Program-made: the position numbers and the translations under genes
DNA from: an uncultured Eubacteriales bacterium
GTDB taxonomy: Bacteria > Bacillota > Clostridia > Oscillospirales > Acutalibacteraceae
NCBI GenBank assembly: GCA_934486915.1
Contig: CAKSRC010000003.1
Span: 1 to 64,000 of the forward strand
Length of the DNA stretch: 64,000 nt
Direction: 5' to 3'
Shown here: piece by piece, positions 47,380 through 55,505 of the stretch
How the letters are laid out: every line of letters begins with the position of its first letter
How positions within the stretch are numbered: the stretch's first letter is position 1
Notes under the pieces: model-generated
Database searches by the model: none
The model's input: only the letters and a program-made list of their open reading frames with translations
Told to the model about the DNA's origin: nothing

Positions 47380-47530
47380 ATAATTAGAGCAAAGTATGCG
47401 ACAGATTGCAAGCAATGCAAATGGAGTGTTAGTTTCTCAGGGCTCCATTGGGAGATTATATTTCCACTGCTGAAATCCCGGATGAAACCCGCCGCCTTAA
47501 GTGGCGTGAAATATTTGCACTTTGATTATA
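47380..47530 (+). repeat. Dispersed hairpin-rich element, copy 3 (upstream of ppa)
   Basis: Reads AGAGCAAAGTATGCGACAG, TTGCAAGCAATGCAA, then the degenerate GGAGTGTTAGTTTCTC stem 2, CCATTGGGAGATT...TTTCCACTG arm and CCGCCTTAAGTGGCG, ending TTGCACTTTGATTATA. Its two ends (AGAGCAAAGTAT and ATATTTGCACTTTGATT) are imperfect inverted repeats. Confidence 0.85.
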
Positions 47531-47623
47531 TTAATTAACCCAAATTAATCTTCAAAAAAGTATAGAATTTTTATTTTAAAGTGATATAATTAATCTTATA
47601 ATTATATCAAAGGGGATTTTTAT

Positions 47624-48154
47624 ATGAATATATGGCACGATATTGATTCTTCAAGAATTACACCTGAAGAGTTTATGGTAGTAATTGAAATTCCAAAGGG
47701 AAGCAAAGCAAAATATGAGCTTGACAAGGAAACAGGCCTCTTGATGTTGGATAGAATACTTCATACCTCGACCCATTATCCTGCAAACTACGGCTTTATT
47801 CCAAGAACATACGCCGATGACTTCGATCCCTTAGATGTTTTGGTGTTATGCTCTGAACATATCTTCCCTATGACCTTAATAAAATGCTATCCTATTGGCG
47901 TTATTTCCATGATTGACTCGGATCGCAATGACGAAAAGATTATCGCTATACCAGTAGATGACCCAACTTACAACTCATTTTCAGATATATCTGAACTTCC
48001 TCCTCATATCTTTGAAGAAATGAAACACTTTTTCTCAGTGTACAAGGCTCTAGAACATAAACAAACTGCTGTCGACGAAATAAGAAGCAAGGGTGAAGCT
48101 ATAAAAATCATAAGCACTGCAATTAATGAATATAACGTAAAATTTTCAAAATAG
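47624..48154 (+). CDS. ppa: Inorganic pyrophosphatase, family I
   Basis: A 176-aa soluble pyrophosphatase: VVIEIPKGSKAKYELDKETG, the DRILHTSTHYPANYGFIPRTY active-site stretch, FDPLDVLVL with metal-binding Asps, and VPVDDPTYN-like region (IAIPVDDP). Length is normal for the bacterial enzyme. Starts at ATG after AAAGGGGATTTTTAT. Ends at a terminator. Confidence 0.95.
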   Translation: MNIWHDIDSSRITPEEFMVVIEIPKGSKAKYELDKETGLLMLDRILHTSTHYPANYGFIPRTYADDFDPLDVLVLCSEHIFPMTLIKCYPIGVISMIDSDRNDEKIIAIPVDDPTYNSFSDISELPPHIFEEMKHFFSVYKALEHKQTAVDEIRSKGEAIKIISTAINEYNVKFSK

Positions 48155-48181
48155 AAAAAGCCCCTATGGGCTTTTTCTTTT
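48155..48181 (+). terminator. Terminator after ppa
   Basis: AAAAAGCCC / GGGCTTTTT hairpin with a 4-base loop and T-run, directly after the ppa stop codon. Confidence 0.9.
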
Positions 48182-48194
48182 GTATATATTAAGC

Positions 48195-48701
48195 CTATTC
48201 CTCCCAAAGATATTCTCTAAGTGCACCCTTACACAAAAGTGAAGGGTAATCCCACTGCCTTAGAACCTCATAAACAGCAACTGCAACCGAGTTTGAAAGA
48301 TTAAGGCTTCTTGCGTCCGAAATCATAGGAATTCTTACGGTTGTATCCGGATTTTCATAAAGAAGTTTTTCAGGAAGACCCTTTGTTTCCTTGCCAAAAA
48401 ATAAGTAGCACTTGTCCGGATACTCAACATTTGAATGTATATGCTTAGCCTTTGTCGAAAAATAAAAGAAGTTTTTGTCGTCCTTATTTTTCTCAAAAAA
48501 TTCCTCTAGGCTTTCATAATATGTTATGTCTAAAAGATGCCAATAGTCAAGACCCGCTCTTTTTAATTTTTTATCATCTATGGTAAATCCCATAGGCCCT
48601 ACTAAATGAAGTCTTGCTCCCGTCGCAGCACAAGTCCTTGCAACATTACCTGTATTTTGAGGTATTTCAGGCTCCACCATAACAATATTTATTTCCGGCA
48701 T
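48195..48701 (-). CDS. trmL: tRNA (cytidine/uridine-34 2'-O)-methyltransferase TrmL
   Basis: A 168-aa SPOUT-class methyltransferase: VMVEPEIPQNTGNVARTCAATG, LHLVGPMGF, the knot motif FFGKETKGLPEKLL and PMISDARSLNLSNSVAVAVYEV. It modifies the wobble base of certain leucine tRNAs. Start ATG with ATCGGAGGTTA upstream. Confidence 0.95.
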   Translation of the reverse strand: MPEINIVMVEPEIPQNTGNVARTCAATGARLHLVGPMGFTIDDKKLKRAGLDYWHLLDITYYESLEEFFEKNKDDKNFFYFSTKAKHIHSNVEYPDKCYLFFGKETKGLPEKLLYENPDTTVRIPMISDARSLNLSNSVAVAVYEVLRQWDYPSLLCKGALREYLWEE

Positions 48702-48769
48702 AATTTAACCTCCGATTTTTTAATTCATTTTTATAAAATAGTATTTCAACTTTAAAACCATAATAAAAT

Positions 48770-48791
48770 CACCGGAATATTCCCCCGGTGA
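48770..48791 (-). terminator. Terminator after the coiled-coil protein gene
   Basis: CACCGG / CCGGTG stem around a 9-10 base loop, followed by ATTTTATT on the minus strand. Confidence 0.7.
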
Positions 48792-48806
48792 AAAACAGAC
48801 TTAAAA

Positions 48807-49361
48807 TTAATCATCACAAAGATTGTTATCCTTATAAAACTGATTTTTAATATCATTTAAATCTTTCATATATTCAAAGATAGAATAGTAAAAAGAGTCT
48901 ATCCTATCTTCTATGGTAGCTGTACCGATTTTTAGGTCCGATTTAAGAGCTTCTAAGTCCTCTTTTAGCAAAACCAGCTCCTTATTAATCTTATCTACAA
49001 CACATATAGCATCCATTGCCATACATTGGCCATTTTCTATTAGATTTAAAGCAACAAATTCTGCATTTACTTTTATATCACGAATATTATCTCTAATATT
49101 ATCGTATTTATTGCCTTTATCTTCAAGAATCGCTATAGATTCTTGAAGATCTTTTTTTATCCTTATATAATTTGTGATTTCCTTCTCGTAAAAATATCGT
49201 TGATTTTCTTTTTCTTTATAGAGTTCATCATATTTTTGAGTAGTTTCTTTTAATTTATCATATAAATAATCCCGCTCTTTTATTATATCATGAAGAAGAT
49301 CTGTATTTTTTACTTGACGATTGTGACCCTTAGTCGAAAGTTTCTTAAAATTGCCGGCCAA
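48807..49361 (-). CDS. Unknown coiled-coil protein
   Basis: A 184-aa protein made almost entirely of predicted helix, with a long coiled coil (residues about 20-85 and 125-150; DYLYDKLKETTQKYDELYKEKE and LVLLKEDLEALKSDLK). Starts at TTG with GGGGAGG 11 bases upstream. No membrane segment or known domain. Function unknown; it has its own terminator. Confidence 0.7.
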   Translation of the reverse strand: MAGNFKKLSTKGHNRQVKNTDLLHDIIKERDYLYDKLKETTQKYDELYKEKENQRYFYEKEITNYIRIKKDLQESIAILEDKGNKYDNIRDNIRDIKVNAEFVALNLIENGQCMAMDAICVVDKINKELVLLKEDLEALKSDLKIGTATIEDRIDSFYYSIFEYMKDLNDIKNQFYKDNNLCDD

Positions 49362-49396
49362 AATACATATTTCCTCCCCTTTTTACATAAGTACTT

Positions 49397-50107
49397 TTAC
49401 AAATCTATAAAATCCATATTAGGATAAATTTTCTCTAAGCGTTCATTTGGAAAATGATTATCTAAATAAACATCAAAACTGTTGGACGGCGGTATATCCA
49501 AAAGCCTATCGCCCCATCTCCACACTGCGGCTATAGATAACATAGCGTCTAATGCCACAATTACAAGCAAAATCCAAGTCAATGGTTTTCCAAGCTTATT
49601 AGGAATCTTTTGAATCCATTTGCACATTAAAGGCTCCAAAAGCTTAACCCAAACTATAGCTAAGATCCCCCAAAAGCATGAGAAAAGTACATTTATTCTT
49701 CCATGAAGATTAAGCGGCAATGCGTCATATTGCCACGAAACCGAGCCAAATACGGATTGTTGCATCCAACTGCAAAAATACTCATAAACACTTCCTATTA
49801 CAAATCCGCCTAAAAATATTATCCAATTATTTTTATTTCTTGCCCAATGCAAACCCAAAGACATAAACAAAGTCCCAAATCCATAGAGTAAATTTAAAGG
49901 AAGGTATACCAATCCCACACGGCTTTCATAATGGCCTTTTACAACAAGACAAAACAGAACCTCTATTACTACACCCAAGAATGACCCTATTAAGAAAATC
50001 CAAAACAGCTTATAAAAACCGTACTTTTTAGCAAAGTGTTCTTTGCCATCTTCCTTAGAACTATCCCTTTTTATAACTTCCTTCCCAACACATAGTAAGT
50101 CGTTCAT
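49397..50107 (-). CDS. Putative ABC-transporter type IV permease-like membrane protein
   Basis: A 236-aa protein with about six membrane segments, matching the 'putative ABC transporter type IV' family (PF06541) by YGFYKLFWIFLIGSFLGVVIEV, YLPLNLLYGFGTLFMS and EYFCSWMQQSVFGSVSWQYDALPLNLHGRINVLFS. No ATPase partner is adjacent. The substrate and function are unknown. Confidence 0.8.
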   Translation of the reverse strand: MNDLLCVGKEVIKRDSSKEDGKEHFAKKYGFYKLFWIFLIGSFLGVVIEVLFCLVVKGHYESRVGLVYLPLNLLYGFGTLFMSLGLHWARNKNNWIIFLGGFVIGSVYEYFCSWMQQSVFGSVSWQYDALPLNLHGRINVLFSCFWGILAIVWVKLLEPLMCKWIQKIPNKLGKPLTWILLVIVALDAMLSIAAVWRWGDRLLDIPPSNSFDVYLDNHFPNERLEKIYPNMDFIDL

Positions 50108-50218
50108 AAAAATGTCTCCTAATAAAAATTATTATATATATGTCGTATTATATCATTAAAACGGATTTTTGCCAACTATTGCAGTATATTTTCACACAAT
50201 AAACTTAACAATGTAATT

Positions 50219-50368
50219 TTAAAGCAGAGTATGTGACAGATTTCAAATATTGCAAAGGGAGCGTTATCTCCTTAGGGTTTCAGCGGGTGGGGTTATATTT
50301 TCCCACTGAAATTTTGGACGGAACCCGTCGCCTTAAGAGGCGGGGGGCACATCTACACTTTGATTATA
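50219..50368 (+). repeat. Dispersed hairpin-rich element, copy 4 (upstream of rodA)
   Basis: Reads AAAGCAGAGTATGTGACAG, then TTTCAAATATTGCAAAG, GGAGCGTTATCTCC, TTTCAGCGGG and CCCACTGAAA, then CGCCTTAAGAGGCG and GGCACATCTACACTTTGATTATA. The TTTCAG...CTGAAA stem is maintained with G-U pairs. Its end lies 22 bases before the rodA promoter, so this copy is not in the rodA message. Confidence 0.85.
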
Positions 50369-50389
50369 TGCCAAAAAGACAGTATTTGC

Positions 50390-50418
50390 TTGAGGTTAAA
50401 ATAATTTTATAATATAAT
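50390..50418 (+). promoter_or_regulatory. Promoter of rodA
   Basis: TTGAGG (50390-50395), a 17-base spacer and TATAAT (50413-50418), giving a start near 50425, 32 bases before the rodA start codon. Confidence 0.75.
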
Positions 50419-50456
50419 TATATGTACTTATTGAATTTTTGAGAGGAGGTTTTATA

Positions 50457-51605
50457 TTGTCTAAATTACTTGATTATATAAAAGGATATATAAAGGATTG
50501 CGATAAAATTCTTTGGTCTATAATGATTATAATTTCAATTTATAGTCTATTGTTGCTAAAGAGTGTATCAAGAGGAGGAGAAAACTTCTTTTCAACTCAG
50601 CTCATCGCAGTTACACTGGGATACATTGGGGCAATTATATTATCAGCGGCAGATTATAGAGTTATAGCTAACTATTGGAAATGGATAGCCGGTTTTTGTA
50701 TTTTAATAATAGTGTATACCTTAATATTTGGTATAACTATAGAGGGTTCGGCCGGGGTTAACGCAAAAGCATGGATTACCTTGCCGGGAGGTATAACCTT
50801 TCAACCCTCAGAACTTGTTAAAATAGGTTTTATTATAACATTTTCAAGGCATTTATCAATCGTGAAAGAAAATGGTAACATAAAATCCTTTAAAAGCATT
50901 ATGTTACTATGCGTCCATGCAGTGGTACCCGTTATTTTGACCCATCTTCAAGGTGACGACGGAGCTGCGATAATATTTTTCTTTATGTTTTTATCCATGA
51001 CCTTCGCAGCGGGTGTACAGTTTAGATATTTTATAACCCTGCTTATTGTCATGATAATCGCAATACCCTTTGCTTGGAACTACTTACTTGCAGATTATCA
51101 AAAAAACAGAATTATTAATCAGTTTAATCCCGAGTCTGACCCATTGGGTGACGGCTTCCAACAAATTCAAGGAAAACTCTCCATAGGGTCAGGTCAAATA
51201 TTTGGTAAGGGACTTTTTAACGGTCAAAGAGTTCTTCATGGCTCCGTACCTGTACAGGAAAGTGACTTTATCTTTTCAGTTGCCGGCGAAGAGTTAGGCT
51301 TTATTGGATGTATGGCCGTAATTTTATTATTGGTTGCCTTACTTGTAAGAACATTCTATGTAGGAGCAAAATCATGTGACACTTTAGGTGCATATATATG
51401 CATAGGATTTTTTGGTATGATAGCTTCTCAAGCTGTATTTAATCTTGGGATGTGCCTAAGTTTACTCCCCGTTATGGGAGTTACACTTCCGTTTTTTAGT
51501 GCTGGAGGGTCCTCCTCTGCGTGTCTATACTTTGGAATTGGACTTATTCAAAGCGTCTATATGAAACATTTAGATGTAGACAATGCTCAAGTAAGCCCCG
51601 TTTAA
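50457..51605 (+). CDS. rodA: Peptidoglycan polymerase RodA (SEDS family)
   Basis: A 382-aa SEDS protein with about ten membrane helices. Motifs: NAKAWITLPGGITFQPSELVKIGFI, THLQGDDGAAIIFFFMF with the essential Asp region, VQESDFIFSVAGEELGFIG and PFFSAGGSSSACLYFGIGLI. It polymerises glycan strands during elongation with PBP2. The TTG at 50457 has GAGAGGAGG 8 bases upstream, so it is preferred to the TTG at 50439. It is separated by 14 kb from mrdA. Confidence 0.93.
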   Translation: MSKLLDYIKGYIKDCDKILWSIMIIISIYSLLLLKSVSRGGENFFSTQLIAVTLGYIGAIILSAADYRVIANYWKWIAGFCILIIVYTLIFGITIEGSAGVNAKAWITLPGGITFQPSELVKIGFIITFSRHLSIVKENGNIKSFKSIMLLCVHAVVPVILTHLQGDDGAAIIFFFMFLSMTFAAGVQFRYFITLLIVMIIAIPFAWNYLLADYQKNRIINQFNPESDPLGDGFQQIQGKLSIGSGQIFGKGLFNGQRVLHGSVPVQESDFIFSVAGEELGFIGCMAVILLLVALLVRTFYVGAKSCDTLGAYICIGFFGMIASQAVFNLGMCLSLLPVMGVTLPFFSAGGSSSACLYFGIGLIQSVYMKHLDVDNAQVSPV

Positions 51606-51632
51606 CACTAAAAATATTTATTAAAATCAATT

Positions 51633-51667
51633 AGGAGTTAGGATTGAATATATCAATCTTAACTCCT
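51633..51667. terminator. Terminator between rodA and the calcium ATPase gene
   Basis: AGGAGTTAGGATTGA / TCAATCTTAACTCCT stem with one mismatch, between two convergent genes; TTTCTATATTT follows on the plus strand. Confidence 0.8.
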
Positions 51668-51675
51668 TTCTATAT

Positions 51676-54345
51676 TTACTCTATACAAACTTTTGCACTT
51701 GATCGTCTTTTTGATATAGCACTTAAAATTCTCTTTTCAATTTCAACAATCACTAAGGGAGAAAGCGATAAAGCCGCTACTATTACCCAAGCATTTGTAG
51801 GCAATGGAATTGTCTTAAATATCATAGCAATGGGCTCTATTGACACAACTGATACTTGCAATATTAAACACACAATAAAAGAAAGTACCATCTTAATATT
51901 TCCAAAAAATCCTATCTCAAAAAGTGAATGTTCGCTTCTAACATTAAACGCATGAACAATTTGTGATAAGCTTAAAACACAAAATGCCATTGTTCTTCCA
52001 TAAACAGGTGCTGAATGTCCATCAAAAAATACTTTTCCTATAACAAATGCCAAAAGAGATATTGCCCCTATAAATGTGCCCTCAACTGCTATATAATAAG
52101 CCATTTTCCCACCTAACAATTTCTTTTTAGGGTCAACGGGCTTTTGGTTCATTATGTCTTGGTCAACGGGTTCGACTCCCAAGGCTAAAGCCGGCAAAGA
52201 GTCGGTCACTAGATTTACCCACAAAAGTTGAATTGCGAGCAACGGTGTGGGAAGGTTTAGTAAAAATGCAGTCAAAACAGTTATGATTTCTCCAATATTG
52301 CTTGAAATCAAGAAATGCACAGTCTTCTTTATATTTTCAAATATTCCTCTTCCCTGCTTAACCGCCTCGATTATAGTAGAGAAATTATCATCAGTAAGTA
52401 TCATATCTGCAGCACCCTTAGCTACATCAGTGCCGCTAATACCCATAGCACAACCTATATCCGCCGCCTTTAAGGCCGGCGCATCATTTACCCCGTCACC
52501 GGTCATTGCGACAACAGCACCCTTTTTTTGAAATGCCTTTACTATTTTAACCTTATGTTCAGGCGAAACACGTGCAAAGACTGAATAAGAGAATATATTC
52601 CTCTCAAACTCGTCTTGAGGCATTTTGTCTATTTGTTCACCTGAAATTGCTCTATCAGTGTTTGATAAAATATTAAGTTCACGAGCAATTGCCTTGGCGG
52701 TTATAATATGATCTCCCGTTATCATGACGGGTTTTATGCCCGCTGCAATGCAATCCTTAACCGCCTGCTTTGCTCCTATCCTTGGAGGGTCTATCATTCC
52801 TACAAGTCCACAAAAACAAAGGTCCCCCTCTATTTCGGCATTATTATTTGGGATATAATCAATATCCTTAAATGCGACAGCCAACACCCTAAGAGCTTTA
52901 GAGGCCATCTCTTCATTTTCTATTATTACTTTATTTCTATAATTTGTATTAAGCATTTCCCTGCCGTTATCAGTACGTATTTTTGTGCAGTAATTTAACA
53001 ATACATCAGGAGCACCCTTGGTTATTACCCTATAATGCCCTGCGGACAATTTATGTATGGTAGTCATTAGCTTTCTTTTAGAGTCAAATGGTATCTCGTG
53101 AACTCTTGGAAACTGCCTATCCAATGATAACTTGACTTTTCCATTGTTAGCAGCCGCTAAAACCAATGCTTTTTCAGTCGGTTCACCCGAGGCCTTATAA
53201 TCACCAAACTTTCCTGTAAGGTTGGAATTATTGCAAAGAGCAAGATAAGATAAAATGTCCAATGCTTCACTTGATGACATATTAAGTTGGCCATTTATCG
53301 AGTGTATCTCAGTTACTGTCATTTTATTTTGAGTAAGAGTCCCTGTCTTATCAGAGCATATGACACTTGCGCTTCCAAGGGTTTCGACGGCCGGAAGTTT
53401 TCTTATAATGGCACGGCTTATTGCCATTCTCTTTACTCCTATGGCGAGTACTATCGTCACAACAGCCGGCAAGCCTTCGGGTATAGCTGCAACTGCCAAA
53501 CTTATAGATATCATAAACATTTCAATAGGTGGAATATTTTGTACGACACCCAAAATGAATATAATAAAGCATATTACCAATGCGCCAATACCTAAATATT
53601 TACCCGTTTGAGCAAGTTTTGCCTGCAATGGAGTTTGAGGAGAAACCCCCTCGTTTATAAGGTCTGCTATTTTTCCGACTTGAGTATTCATTCCTGTTTC
53701 GACTACCACGCAAAGTGCATGGCCTGCGGTTATCGAGCTTGAAGAATAAACCATGTTGTGTCTATCTGCAATCGTCTTGCCGGAATGAAGCAATGTATCA
53801 GGGTCCTTATCGACCGGCAAAGATTCCCCGGTAAGAGCCGATTCTTCTGCCTTTAAGTTAGTGCTTTTTATAATTCTGGCGTCAGCCGGTACAAAATCTC
53901 CGGTATTTAAAACCAAAATATCCCCCGGCACAAGCTCTTCTGAATCAATTAGGCTTTCTACCCCGTTTCGTATAACTCTTGCCTTAGGAGCTGAAAGCTT
54001 TTTTAAAGAATCTATAGCCTTTTCGGCCTTGCTTTCTTGTATAACCCCTATTAAAGCATTCATTATAACTATTGCCAATATTATTATTGAGTCTATGTAA
54101 TCGTTATTGTGCTCAATTATAGATGTAGCAAAAGATATACCCGATGCTATCAAAAGGATAATAACCATAAAATCTGAAAATTGTTCCAAAAACTTAGTAA
54201 ACACACTTTTGGGCTTTTTTTCTTTTAGTTTATTCAATCCATATTTTAATTGAAATTCCTTTACTTGTTTTGAATTTAGTCCTTGATTTTCAGAAACATT
54301 AAACTTATTTAAAATTTCCTTAGCTTCCATGTTATGCCAAATCAT
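51676..54345 (-). CDS. Calcium-translocating P-type ATPase (PMCA/SERCA-like)
   Basis: An 889-aa P2-type ATPase: cation N-terminal domain, TGES (ALTGESLPVDKD), PEGLPAVVTIVLAIGVKRM in helix 4, phosphorylation CSDKTGTLTQNKMTV, hinge MTGDGVNDAPALKAADIG, and a C-terminal four-helix domain (LLWVNLVTDSLPALALGVEP). It probably exports Ca2+ from the cytoplasm. Starts at ATG after GGGGATGATAAT. A sporulation protein gene and a second P-type ATPase follow. Confidence 0.92.
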   Translation of the reverse strand: MIWHNMEAKEILNKFNVSENQGLNSKQVKEFQLKYGLNKLKEKKPKSVFTKFLEQFSDFMVIILLIASGISFATSIIEHNNDYIDSIIILAIVIMNALIGVIQESKAEKAIDSLKKLSAPKARVIRNGVESLIDSEELVPGDILVLNTGDFVPADARIIKSTNLKAEESALTGESLPVDKDPDTLLHSGKTIADRHNMVYSSSSITAGHALCVVVETGMNTQVGKIADLINEGVSPQTPLQAKLAQTGKYLGIGALVICFIIFILGVVQNIPPIEMFMISISLAVAAIPEGLPAVVTIVLAIGVKRMAISRAIIRKLPAVETLGSASVICSDKTGTLTQNKMTVTEIHSINGQLNMSSSEALDILSYLALCNNSNLTGKFGDYKASGEPTEKALVLAAANNGKVKLSLDRQFPRVHEIPFDSKRKLMTTIHKLSAGHYRVITKGAPDVLLNYCTKIRTDNGREMLNTNYRNKVIIENEEMASKALRVLAVAFKDIDYIPNNNAEIEGDLCFCGLVGMIDPPRIGAKQAVKDCIAAGIKPVMITGDHIITAKAIARELNILSNTDRAISGEQIDKMPQDEFERNIFSYSVFARVSPEHKVKIVKAFQKKGAVVAMTGDGVNDAPALKAADIGCAMGISGTDVAKGAADMILTDDNFSTIIEAVKQGRGIFENIKKTVHFLISSNIGEIITVLTAFLLNLPTPLLAIQLLWVNLVTDSLPALALGVEPVDQDIMNQKPVDPKKKLLGGKMAYYIAVEGTFIGAISLLAFVIGKVFFDGHSAPVYGRTMAFCVLSLSQIVHAFNVRSEHSLFEIGFFGNIKMVLSFIVCLILQVSVVSIEPIAMIFKTIPLPTNAWVIVAALSLSPLVIVEIEKRILSAISKRRSSAKVCIE

Positions 54346-54465
54346 ATTATCATCCCCAAACTTTAAAAACTTGTCTTAATATATATATTTAAGATTTTAT
54401 AATATATTACTTCTTCCCAAAAATTACTAATTCCATATTATATTAGTAAGGGGGATGAAGGCTTT

Positions 54466-55101
54466 ATGGAATTCTATTTAGGTATTGGACTTCTTGCTAT
54501 ATCACTTAGTATAGATGCTTTGGGAATAGGGCTTTCATACGGCCTTAGAAAAATACAAATACCAATATTAGCAAAATTAATAATATGTTTTATATCGATG
54601 GTGTTCACCGAAATAGCAATTTTAATTGGAGACGTAATTAAAAACTTCTTACCCGATATTATTTCAAAAGGTATAGGAAGTTTGATGCTATTAGTCTTGG
54701 GGATATTTATAATAGTTCAAGCATTTATAAAAAAAGAGAAACCGCCAAAACAAAAAAGCTCATCATTTTCATTTGAATTTTTAGGGGTGACAGTTAATAT
54801 TATAAGAAACCCAAGCTCTTGCGATTTTGATAAATCCTGCGACATAGATGCACTCGAGGCTATATATTTAGGTACGGCCCTTTCTATAGATTCTTTTGGT
54901 GCAGGAGTCTCAAGCGCCGTGACAGGCCTTAATTCTATATTAATCCCGCTAACTGTAGGCCTATTTCAAATTTTATTTTTATATTTTGGAAATATACTTG
55001 GAAAAAAAGTCTCATCATTTAAAAAATTGGATTCAAAAGTATTTGTAGTTTTATCAGGGGCATTAATGATTATACTTGCCGCAATAAGATTTTTAATTTG
55101 A
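54466..55101 (+). CDS. ytaF: Sporulation membrane protein YtaF
   Basis: A 211-aa membrane protein of the YtaF/MntP-like family with six membrane helices in two related halves; each holds a Ser-Ile-Asp motif (ISLSIDALGIGLSYG and TALSIDSFGAGVSSA). YtaF is found mainly in spore-formers; it may handle a metal ion (Mn2+ export is known for MntP). The SD GTAAGGGGGATG lies before the ATG. Confidence 0.92.
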   Translation: MEFYLGIGLLAISLSIDALGIGLSYGLRKIQIPILAKLIICFISMVFTEIAILIGDVIKNFLPDIISKGIGSLMLLVLGIFIIVQAFIKKEKPPKQKSSSFSFEFLGVTVNIIRNPSSCDFDKSCDIDALEAIYLGTALSIDSFGAGVSSAVTGLNSILIPLTVGLFQILFLYFGNILGKKVSSFKKLDSKVFVVLSGALMIILAAIRFLI

Positions 55102-55237
55102 TTTATTAATTGGTTTTACTTTAAAATTTTTCCTAGAAAGCCAAGAATAAAACAAGCATCGATGTTAATAATAATATTTGTCGATAGGAAAAAGTTCTTC
55201 ACGTCGACTTAGCATCTTAGCAGGAGGTGAAATAAAA

Positions 55238-55375
55238 ATGGAAAAGCAATCTTCAAACAAAAAGAATAACCAATTCAGCAACAAAAAGAACAACAACAAT
55301 AACAACAACCAATTCAACAATAAAAAAGAAAACAACAATAACTGCAATAATAACATCAACAATTTTGAGGATTAA
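55238..55375 (+). CDS. Asn-rich micro-protein
   Basis: A 45-aa protein, MEKQSSNKKNNQFSNKK then runs of Asn with Phe and Lys, one Cys and an acidic end. ATG at 55238 follows an excellent AGGAGGTGA. Roughly half the residues are Asn and much of the rest is Lys. No family known to me. It lies after ytaF and ends at a strong terminator, so it may be a spore-associated small protein (inference from neighbours). Confidence 0.65.
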   Translation: MEKQSSNKKNNQFSNKKNNNNNNNQFNNKKENNNNCNNNINNFED

Positions 55376-55421
55376 TTTTTTGAAACCTCTAAACATTAAC
55401 AAATTATCGTAGTCAATAGAT

Positions 55422-55452
55422 ACTAAAGGGGACCTTATGCGTCCCCTTTAGT
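55422..55452 (+). terminator. Terminator after the Asn-rich micro-protein
   Basis: ACTAAAGGGGAC / GTCCCCTTTAGT stem with a short loop, then ATTTGTT. Confidence 0.9.
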
Positions 55453-55466
55453 ATTTGTTAAAATAA

Positions 55467-55504
55467 AAAAGGTCTATCGAGTTTATATATCGATAGACCC
55501 TTTA
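55467..55504. terminator. Second hairpin terminator, facing the P-type ATPase gene
   Basis: GGTCTATCGA / CGATAGACC stem with A-run on one side and TTTATT on the other, 1 base before the stop of the convergent ATPase gene; works for both strands. Confidence 0.8.
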
Positions 55505-55505
55505 T

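Noticed and set aside
55165..55362. Minus-strand Leu-rich frame opposite the Asn-rich micro-protein
   Set aside because: It is a mirror of the AAC/AAT-rich sequence, with no SD, whereas the plus-strand frame has AGGAGG and a terminator.
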